Source of the DNA: UBA1189 sp045612065 | Lineage (GTDB): Bacteria; Bacteroidota; Bacteroidia; Bacteroidales; Bacteroidaceae | Reading direction: 5' to 3' | DNA: 64,000 nt | NCBI GenBank assembly: GCA_045612065.1 | Contig: JAZKYH010000014.1 | Coordinates: 1-64,000, forward strand | Shown here: positions 51,756-58,362 of the stretch, piece by piece | How positions within the stretch are numbered: the stretch's first letter is position 1 | How the letters are laid out: each line of letters begins with the position of its first letter | Program-made: the position numbers and the translations under genes | Notes under the pieces: model-generated | What the model was told of the DNA's origin: nothing | Database searches by the model: none | What the model saw: only the letters and a program-made list of their open reading frames with translations

Positions 51756-54464
51756 TTAGCGAACGATTACCTTGGTCACCTTGTCTCCGCTACGGAAGAT
51801 GTATATTCCGCGGTCGAGTCCTTTGATGTCATCATACTCCATGTTATCCTTCAGCAGCATGCCATCTACCGTGAACACGTCGACTTTTCTGTCTTGAAGT
51901 TCGCAAAGATGCACCGCACTGGCCGTGGGGTCTCCCAGATACTCCAAGCGGAAGTTGTCGAAGCAGCACCAGCTGTCATACTTTGAGCCCGAGTTGGTGA
52001 GTCCCACGCGCAGCGATTCGCCCTCGACATCAGTGGTCATCGTGTTCCAATATGCATCGTTATTGAAACACACCGACGCAGCATACATGCTATTGGCATA
52101 ACCCTTCTTGAGGTCCAGGTCACCAAAGGCAGCAGCATCGCTGGCCAGTGGATAGCTATAGAGCGACACGAGGGGTTGCGTCTCGTCGCCCACCTGCAAC
52201 TTGGCAGGTATTGTCTCGCGGTTGTTCTTGTAGGCACTACCACCGTCGTTCTCTCCAGTACGGTAGAGAGCCTGTACGCTCACCTGATAACGGCCTTTCT
52301 TGAGCGGACTGATGGTTTGGTACATGCTGAAATTGGTGTTCCAGAATTCGCCCACTGCGTTGCGTACCGTGGGAGCCGTCTTCCATCCATCGCCATGGGT
52401 GTCGAAGGTGGGGTTCTGAATCATGAAGGTCATATCCCACGACTTGCCTGCTGCGGGTGTTGCCTCCGAGGTGTGAAACTTGATGGCCTCCTCCTGCAGT
52501 TGTGCCAACAGTGCAGCCATCTCATTTGCCGCTCCTGCGGTCTCAGCTGCTGCCACAACCTCACCTATCTTATTCACGAAGTTTGTCACCACCTCACCCT
52601 CTTTCGAGTTGGCTACATTGGCTCGGCATATTTCAGCCAGTTGCCTGATGGCGGGGTATATCTCCATAGCTTCACATGCATCGTCATAGGCCTGTTGCAA
52701 GGCATCTATAGCCTCCTGATAGGCTTCGGCATTCTCATCGGTGGGGGCTACGTTGGCCAGCACCTTAGTCAATGTCTGGGCAATGCCTTCGGGGAGTTCG
52801 CCTTCGATGAGCGCACTGACCTTTCCTCTGGCACTCTCCAAGCGTTGCTGAAAGATGTCGAGTGCCCCCTTCTTCACGAGGTCCATGCAGTCGATGTTGG
52901 GCATCCATCCCGAGGGGTTGTAGAGGCGTATCACGTTCTCGCCAGGCTGCAAGGTCACCGTCACCTCCTTCGTGGCTACGGTGCTCCACCCACCTGAGTA
53001 GACCGACAACACCTGCTCGGCACCTCCGTTGACCTGCAGGTATATCTTACGGGTTTCGCCTGTGATGAAGCTCAGTGTCAAGGTGTATTCCCCTCCAGCC
53101 TGACTGTACACGTTGCGCCACTGAAGGTCGTTCTCGCCTCTGCGTCCGAGCCAGCTGGCCATAGCCCCGCCTGAGCAGTAGCTGGTCTCCTCATAGATGG
53201 CTGTCTCCGATGACTGATTGTTTTTCAGCTCTTGATACGATGTGAGCCATGCCGTCTCGCCCTCATATTTGGAGCGTTCGTAGCGTCGCTCGGCAGTCAG
53301 CAGGTAGATGCGTGTGCCATGGGCAGGCACGGTCACGTTCATCATCGATGCAAAGGTACCCACCTCTTCACGTTCGAAGAGGTCGCGCACAGTCACCTTA
53401 CCACCCAGTTCGAGGCTGAGGAAGTCGACCGGGCGCACTACCTCTGCATCGGTGGGGTTATATACCGCGATGGCACGCTTGGTGCCATACTTCGTCTCCA
53501 CATCTTTCACCAAGAGGTAGGTGCCCGACACCTTGTCCACCACATAGGCTTGCAGTCCCAAGGGGTCCTGGTTCAGTGCTATGAGCTCAGGGTTGGTCAT
53601 CAGTGCCAATGCCTCTGGCTGGATGGTGGTCATGTCGCATCCAATCAGCAGGGGCGAACTCATGATACACCACATGCCGAAGTGTGTCTTGTCCTCCTCT
53701 ATGGTCAGGCCACGCCCCACTTCGAGCATATCCATATCGTTATATTTACCTTCGGTGGCATAGGCCGAGAGGTACAGGTTCTGTCCCACGATGCTCTTGA
53801 TAGAGTTCCACCCCAGGTAGATATCCTCCGAGATACGCCACGAGGTAGCCACATCGTGCACCCATGTGCCGGGGAAAGCCCATCGGCAGACGTTGAGTCG
53901 CACATCGGTGCGCCCCGTGTTCTTGATGGCCTCGCTGATTGCCGTGTAGCGTTCTTTCTCTGACAGTTCGAGCTTGTCCACATTGTGGTTCGGTGCACCT
54001 CCGCAGAAGTCCACCTTGATGAAGTCGAAGTTCAGTTCCTTGAAGTAGAGGACGATGTCCTCTTGGTCGTGCCCATAGAGCCCCACGCCCTCACCAATCT
54101 TGTCGCCACCCCAGTACGAGGCACAGGTGTTCTTGCCGGCATCCGAGTAGATGCCCGCCTTCAGCCCCTTCGCGTGGATATAGTCCACCACGGTGCGCAT
54201 GCCATTGGGAAAGCGTGTGGGGTGTATCAGCAGATGGCCCTCAGCGTCGCGTCCGCCGAAGAACCCGTCGTCGATGTTCAAGTAGATGTATCCTGCATCC
54301 TTCAGTCCCGTGGCGACTAATGCATCGGCCTGCGACTTGATGATTGACTCACTGATTTGAAATCCGTAGGCATTCCATGAACTCCATCCCATTGTAGGAG
54401 TGTCGTAGGCAAAGCTATTTGTAGCGACCAATGCGCATGCTAATGCAGCAAGAGTGTTTTTCAT
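51756..54464 (-). CDS. Alpha-galactosidase GH27 with CBM-like domains and sorting tail
   Basis: 902 residues from ATG at 54464 (MKNTLAALACALVATNSFA, signal peptide; the open frame starts 21 codons earlier). GH27 catalytic domain (about 20-400): TMGWSSWNAYG, YIYLNIDDGFFGGRD, FIKVDFCGG (nucleophile Asp) and SWRISEDIY (acid/base Asp), MDMLEVG. A beta-sandwich follows, then a CBM35-like part (YCSGGAMASWLGRRGENDLQ, YTLTLSFITGETRKIYLQVNGG, ENVIRLYNPSGWMPNIDCM), a helical linker, a second CBM-like part (NPTFDTHGDGWK) and a short sorting tail (VDVFTVDGMLLKDN, GIYIFRSGDKVTKVIVR). It removes terminal alpha-galactose outside the cytoplasm. A TACCTTTG box lies at 54504-54511. Confidence 0.92.
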   Translation of the reverse strand: MKNTLAALACALVATNSFAYDTPTMGWSSWNAYGFQISESIIKSQADALVATGLKDAGYIYLNIDDGFFGGRDAEGHLLIHPTRFPNGMRTVVDYIHAKGLKAGIYSDAGKNTCASYWGGDKIGEGVGLYGHDQEDIVLYFKELNFDFIKVDFCGGAPNHNVDKLELSEKERYTAISEAIKNTGRTDVRLNVCRWAFPGTWVHDVATSWRISEDIYLGWNSIKSIVGQNLYLSAYATEGKYNDMDMLEVGRGLTIEEDKTHFGMWCIMSSPLLIGCDMTTIQPEALALMTNPELIALNQDPLGLQAYVVDKVSGTYLLVKDVETKYGTKRAIAVYNPTDAEVVRPVDFLSLELGGKVTVRDLFEREEVGTFASMMNVTVPAHGTRIYLLTAERRYERSKYEGETAWLTSYQELKNNQSSETAIYEETSYCSGGAMASWLGRRGENDLQWRNVYSQAGGEYTLTLSFITGETRKIYLQVNGGAEQVLSVYSGGWSTVATKEVTVTLQPGENVIRLYNPSGWMPNIDCMDLVKKGALDIFQQRLESARGKVSALIEGELPEGIAQTLTKVLANVAPTDENAEAYQEAIDALQQAYDDACEAMEIYPAIRQLAEICRANVANSKEGEVVTNFVNKIGEVVAAAETAGAANEMAALLAQLQEEAIKFHTSEATPAAGKSWDMTFMIQNPTFDTHGDGWKTAPTVRNAVGEFWNTNFSMYQTISPLKKGRYQVSVQALYRTGENDGGSAYKNNRETIPAKLQVGDETQPLVSLYSYPLASDAAAFGDLDLKKGYANSMYAASVCFNNDAYWNTMTTDVEGESLRVGLTNSGSKYDSWCCFDNFRLEYLGDPTASAVHLCELQDRKVDVFTVDGMLLKDNMEYDDIKGLDRGIYIFRSGDKVTKVIVR

Positions 54465-54607
54465 AAGGTGTTGATGGTTGTTCGTTTTTTTATTATTACT
54501 GCACAAAGGTATTGAAAAAAACAACAAGTTGTGACCTTATGGTACACTAAATCAGGTGTGTTCTAATAAGTTGCTTGCATTGCGGACCAAACGCCTCCCT
54601 TTACCTC

Positions 54608-54778
54608 CTAAAAACTCATAGACTCAAAGACGGAATAGCTTATCTTCAAGTACACATCCAGCCGATTGCATTCGCCTCGTAGGAGGGCAGCGTAGGTCTT
54701 GGTGCTGATGCCGACATGGCGGCACAGTATGTCTTGTCTGATACCTCTGTGTCGACGCTCGCGGTCGAGTTTGTGCAT
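54608..54778 (-). CDS. Small helix-turn-helix protein, possibly frameshifted
   Basis: 56 residues from ATG at 54778: MHKLDRERRHRGIRQDILCR, HVGISTKTYAALLRGECNR, LDVYLKISYSVFES. This reads like an HTH of the XRE type (QDILCRHVGISTKTYAALLRGE). The same frame stays open upstream without ATG to about 54830. An ATG at 54827 (MEK) is one base out of frame; removal of one A from the six-A run at 54818-54823 would join it to give about 72 residues. So it is either a short gene or a slightly decayed one. It lies between GH27 and VapE2. Confidence 0.45.
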   Translation of the reverse strand: MHKLDRERRHRGIRQDILCRHVGISTKTYAALLRGECNRLDVYLKISYSVFESMSF

Positions 54779-54959
54779 GGCCGTGCTGATGATTTGGCTG
54801 TCGTGGATTTTTCTACATTTTTTCCATACTTACACTCCTTTTTGCCCTCTAATTTCTTAAAAATCATTAAATAAATTTTCCACTCATGGATGGAAAATCT
54901 CGTTTTCCCATGTCAAGGATATTCATTTACTTAGCAGTTGGAAATCAACTGTGAGTATC

Positions 54960-55011
54960 GGCTGCGCCTCGGAATAATCCATGCAAACATGGTTCTATTC
55001 TCGGTTTGCAC
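54960..55011 (+). repeat. Palindromic promoter-like element before VapE2
   Basis: GGCTGCGCCTCGGAATAATC ... CCATG/CAAA/CATGG stem at 54979-54992 ... TCTCGGTTTGCAC. Related in order and in both ends to the dnaE promoter element at 30563-30614. Confidence 0.6.
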
Positions 55012-55028
55012 GCTACTTAGTAGTCGAA

Positions 55029-55112
55029 ATCAGACGGCTCTGATAAATCTGCCGGACGGCTCCGGCAAAATTATAGAACAGCTCTGGCAGAAAAATCAGA
55101 CGGCTCTGATTT
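55029..55112 (+). repeat. Three hairpins with a common CGGC loop upstream of VapE2
   Basis: ATCAGA-CGGC-TCTGAT (55029-55044), TGCCGGA-CGGC-TCCGGCA (55050-55067) and AAATCAGA-CGGC-TCTGATTT (55093-55112). They fill the region just before the VapE2 start. Confidence 0.8.
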
Positions 55113-55118
55113 TAGGAT

Positions 55119-57386
55119 ATGACACTGTTTTTACAATATATGAACGACATGAACAATCTACAATTAAGCCTCTTCCGCGGTGTGCATGACACACAGCCGC
55201 GGCCTGTCACCCTCATGGAACTGGTGACGATGATGCGCACCGACCAGTCCGTACGCGACCTTACCGACAAGCACCGCTATGCCCGCTCCACGGGCGACGA
55301 GAAGGGTGCCAAACGATACAAACACATGATGACAAGCTTCGGCGTGGCAGCACGCTTCGAGGGCGGCCGTCAGCAGAAACACATCGTGGAGTACACAGGT
55401 CTCTCACTCGTGGACATCGATCACATCGCCGAGGCGGATATGGCAAGAGTGCTCGACTTAGTGCGTGCCGACGAGCACACGCTGCTCGCGTATACTACCC
55501 TATCGGGACAAGGGCTGAGAATAATAGCGAGATACGAAGCCTCCCCCCTCCCGAAGAGGGGTGATGCAGACATCGCGGTTTCGAACCCCCTTCCCAACTC
55601 CCCCTCTGTTTATAGAGGGGGTGCCCGTAGGGCGGGGGCGTTACAAGCGCAGCGCGTAGAGGATTTAGGTGGGTCTCTTTACAAGCAGGCTTTCTTGACT
55701 GTCAACACCTACTACTCTCACCTCACCGGCCTTGCCACCGATGGCCAGTGCAAGAACATCGGGCGCATCAGCGCCATCGCCTATGATGAAAACCTCTACT
55801 ATAACCCCGAGACTGTGCCCTTTGTCATCAAGATGGAAGAGAAGAAGCCCGTGGGAAGACCGAGGAAGAGGGTTGAGGGTTTAGAGTTGAGGGTTGAGGG
55901 AAAAGTGAAGAGGTGTAAGGCCGGCGATGTAGAGCGTCTGGTGCAGCGTGAGCTGGAGCGGCGTGGTATTGTGTACGAAGCAGGTACCTATAACAAGTAT
56001 GTGTGTGCCTTCTGCTACGAGATGAACCGCTACGGTGTGCCCGAAGAGGAGTGTCGCGAGTGGGCTGTGAACAGATTTGATGACTACAACACTCCCGAAG
56101 TGGAGGCCATCGTACGCTCGTGCTACCAACAGACCGAGGAGCATGGCACAGTCAAGCCAAAGGCTGAACGCAAGAAGCCGGAATCGTCCGTTGGCGATGT
56201 GCGCGACATACGTGACTACCTCACCAGCCACGAGGTGAAGACACGCTACAATGTCATCACCCGCAAGTACGAAATCTACAGCGAAGACACCGACACCTGG
56301 TGCGAGAAGACCGACCGCATGGAGAATACTCTCTACTGCCGCATCACCGAGGAGATAGGCAAGCGCATACTCAAGAGCGATCTCCACCAGTTGCTCAGTA
56401 GCGAGTTCTCACCTGAATATAACCCCTTCGTGGACTTCCTCACCACGCTGCCGTCCATCCCTGACGATGACGACACCGACTACATAGACTTCGTAGCCTC
56501 GATGGTGCATGTCTCCACAGCCGACGATGCCAAGCACCGCCGATGGTTCAAGAAATGGTTTGTCGCCATGATAGCCTGCTGGCTCGACCCCGAGGTGACT
56601 AACCATGTCATCCTCGCCTACATCGGTCGCCAAGGCATCTACAAGAGTACCTTCATGCGGCGACTGCTGCCGCCCGTGCTCAGCGGTTACTTCGCCGTGC
56701 GCAACTATGCCAGCCGCATGGACAAGGACGACCGCCTCATGCTCACCGAGAAGGGACTGGTGGCTTTGGAGGAGATTGATAGTCTCACACCGCGCGAGCT
56801 CAACCAACTCAAGGCCATCGTCACTGCCGAGACCATCGACGAGCGCGATGCCTACTCGGCCAACCGCGAGAGCCGCGTGCATATCGCCTCGTTCTGTGCC
56901 ACGGGCAACAACCGCCGCTTTCTCACCGACCTCACGGGTAATCGTCGCTGGCTACCTTTCTACGTGACCGACATCGACTCACCCTACACCCATGCCATCC
57001 CCCACGAACGGCTCTATGCCCAGGCCTATGCCCTCTACCGCACGGGCTTCCGCTACTGGTTCGAGGCCGACGAGGTGGCCGAGCTCGATGCCCACAACGC
57101 CAACTTCGAGGAACCTTGTATGGAAGAGGAGCTCATCCTCACTTACCTGCGCCGACCCGCAGGGGAAGAGATGGGCGAGTTTCTCACCGCCACACGCATT
57201 ATGGAACTCATAGGCATGTATGTGCACTCCCACCTCTCTGCCAAGAAGATAGCCCTCAGCATGAACCGCCTCGGCTTCGAGCAACGGCGCACCCGCGTGT
57301 CTCGCGGATGGATCGTTGTCACCCTCACAGGCGATGACATCAAGGCCGCCCAACGGATGAATGCTCATCAAAGTCATAAGGAGTAG
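55119..57386 (+). CDS. VirE/VapE-type primase-helicase-like protein (VapE2)
   Basis: 755 residues (start uncertain; ATGs at 55119, 55140 and 55149). The N-terminal part (SLFRGVHDTQPRPVTLMELVTMMR, HIVEYTGLSLVDIDHI, LLAYTTLSGQGLRIIARY) matches the BT4734/VirE N-terminal, a primase-like domain. The middle is helical (RRGIVYEAGTYNKYVCAFCYEMNRYG). The C-terminal VapE ATPase has the P-loop GRQGIYKST (503-511), Walker B GLVALEEIDSL and FCATGNNRRFLTDLTGNRRWLPF. Three repeat elements are read in frame at residues about 140-153, 160-181 and 250-261. Found on phage-like and island DNA in Bacteroidetes. Confidence 0.87.
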   Translation: MTLFLQYMNDMNNLQLSLFRGVHDTQPRPVTLMELVTMMRTDQSVRDLTDKHRYARSTGDEKGAKRYKHMMTSFGVAARFEGGRQQKHIVEYTGLSLVDIDHIAEADMARVLDLVRADEHTLLAYTTLSGQGLRIIARYEASPLPKRGDADIAVSNPLPNSPSVYRGGARRAGALQAQRVEDLGGSLYKQAFLTVNTYYSHLTGLATDGQCKNIGRISAIAYDENLYYNPETVPFVIKMEEKKPVGRPRKRVEGLELRVEGKVKRCKAGDVERLVQRELERRGIVYEAGTYNKYVCAFCYEMNRYGVPEEECREWAVNRFDDYNTPEVEAIVRSCYQQTEEHGTVKPKAERKKPESSVGDVRDIRDYLTSHEVKTRYNVITRKYEIYSEDTDTWCEKTDRMENTLYCRITEEIGKRILKSDLHQLLSSEFSPEYNPFVDFLTTLPSIPDDDDTDYIDFVASMVHVSTADDAKHRRWFKKWFVAMIACWLDPEVTNHVILAYIGRQGIYKSTFMRRLLPPVLSGYFAVRNYASRMDKDDRLMLTEKGLVALEEIDSLTPRELNQLKAIVTAETIDERDAYSANRESRVHIASFCATGNNRRFLTDLTGNRRWLPFYVTDIDSPYTHAIPHERLYAQAYALYRTGFRYWFEADEVAELDAHNANFEEPCMEEELILTYLRRPAGEEMGEFLTATRIMELIGMYVHSHLSAKKIALSMNRLGFEQRRTRVSRGWIVVTLTGDDIKAAQRMNAHQSHKE
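55536..55577 (-). repeat. Palindromic repeat inside VapE2 (copy D)
   Basis: Minus strand: GCGATGTCTGCATCACCCCT, CTTCGGGAGGGGGGAGGCTT. Coded as EASPLPKRGDADIA in the VapE2 frame. Confidence 0.9.
55597..55660 (+). repeat. Palindromic repeat inside VapE2 (copy H)
   Basis: CTCCCCCTCTGTTTATAGAG then GGGGTGCCCGTAGGGCGGGG and GTTACAAGCGCAGCGCGTAG. Coded as SPSVYRGGARRAGALQAQRV. Near-copy of the intergenic element at 48848-48911. Confidence 0.9.
55868..55899 (+). repeat. GTTGAGGG simple repeat inside VapE2 (copy K)
   Basis: GGGTTGAGGGTTTAGAGTTG type units, coded as RVEGLELRVEGK. The same units in reverse occur in the HU leader at 50787-50810. Confidence 0.8.
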
Positions 57387-57439
57387 GATGTCAAAGTTGT
57401 GACACACCTAAAATGTTCTGTTACTGAAAGATATATCTG

Positions 57440-57575
57440 TTTGTGTCACATGTGGTACTTGTTTGCATAGAGCCTCTAAATAAAAAATAAATAATTATGT
57501 AGCGTGCAGTTACATAATTATTTATTTTTTATTTTATATAAACTCGTATATGTTACTGTCACATGTGACACAAAA
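57440..57575. repeat. Large nested palindrome downstream of VapE2
   Basis: A perfect 24-bp AT-rich inverted repeat (57478-57501 with 57511-57534, loop GCGTGCAGT) lies inside outer arms TTTGTGTCACATGTGG (from 57440) and CACATGTGACACAAAA (to about 57575). A further TTGTGACAC lies at 57400-57410. The gap 57387-57673 contains no gene. Confidence 0.8.
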
Positions 57576-57673
57576 CAATGCGATGTGCAGACAATCAATA
57601 AGTAAGGCGTCTCCTTGAAATGCTCTGGTAGCAACCGGCCAGGTGCTATGGTTTTGGCAACATAGGAGTATGC

Positions 57674-58243
57674 CTATGCGTTTGGCTTTTCGCTGTATGC
57701 TTCGTAGCGCTCCAATGCCGACTGGGCGGCTTGTTTGATGAGCAGGTCATCGCCTTGCAGGGCGGCATGGGCTTGGTCGAGGAACTCGTTGCAGCTGCGC
57801 TCGTTCATCTCCGTGCCATGCAGAGCAAAGAGATGGGTCATAAGACGGAATCCGGTGTATATCTCTATGCGCTGCTCTGATGCCATCCACTGGAACGCCT
57901 TCTGTGAGGCATAGGGTAGGCGGCGCAGTAGGGCCATGCAGAGGTAGTCGGCCAGCTCGGTGTTGTGTACGCTCTCCATCCAGAAATCGGCCAACTCGGA
58001 ATCGAAGGTGTTGGTGGGTTGCAGGTAGGCGGCCAATATCTTGCATTCGCGGATATCCTCTTTCCAGAGGGCTTGTGCCAGGTCGTGGTTGGGCTCATAG
58101 CCGGCTGCAATCTCCTTGAGACGAGGGAGCTCCACCCCGAAGATGAGGCGATATTGCAATCCTTTCTCTCGGAGGCTTTGTGACAGTACTCCGTTCATGA
58201 AGAGGCGAAGCTTGCCTTTTATTTCTCTAACAGTTTCGTGCAT
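57674..58243 (-). CDS. DNA alkylation repair (AlkD-like) HEAT protein
   Basis: 189 residues, all alpha-helical. LRLFMNGVLSQSLREKGLQYRLIFGVELPRLKEIA, LAQALWKEDIRECKILAAYLQP and LADFWMESVHNTELADYLCMALL fit the AlkD family pattern (RxxAxxLWxxdxREcxxLA). AlkD is a DNA glycosylase for bulky or cationic alkyl adducts. This protein is shorter than typical AlkD (about 230 residues) and some catalytic aromatic/acidic positions cannot be confirmed by eye. Monocistronic by appearance, flanked by the VapE2 palindrome and by GGAGT-rich repeats. Confidence 0.65.
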   Translation of the reverse strand: MHETVREIKGKLRLFMNGVLSQSLREKGLQYRLIFGVELPRLKEIAAGYEPNHDLAQALWKEDIRECKILAAYLQPTNTFDSELADFWMESVHNTELADYLCMALLRRLPYASQKAFQWMASEQRIEIYTGFRLMTHLFALHGTEMNERSCNEFLDQAHAALQGDDLLIKQAAQSALERYEAYSEKPNA

Positions 58244-58252
58244 GCAGTGTTT

Positions 58253-58353
58253 ATTTAGTAGTTAGGAGTTTAGGAGTAGGGGAGTTAAGACAATGGTCTG
58301 TCCGCGAAAGATTATTTGCCTTTACTCCGCTACTCCTTTACTCCTTCACTCCA
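58253..58353. repeat. GGAGTTAGGAGT/ACTCCTTTACTCC imperfect inverted repeat
   Basis: TAGTTAGGAGTTTAGGAGTA type units (58255-58285) face ACTCCGCTACTCCTTTACTC type units (58324-58353). Same unit family as at 50632-50656. Confidence 0.65.
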
Positions 58354-58362
58354 AAAAATCAT

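Noticed and set aside
53232..53963. 243-codon antisense frame in the GH27 gene
   Set aside because: Opposite-strand shadow; the GH27 frame carries all catalytic motifs.
54646..54867. 73-codon minus-strand frame beside the HTH gene
   Set aside because: Low-complexity Ser/Thr/Ala product; the other frame gives a recognisable HTH.
48790..57600. Insertion sequence, integrase or complete prophage
   Set aside because: No transposase, integrase, capsid or tail gene is readable; only small palindromic elements and phage-like accessory genes.
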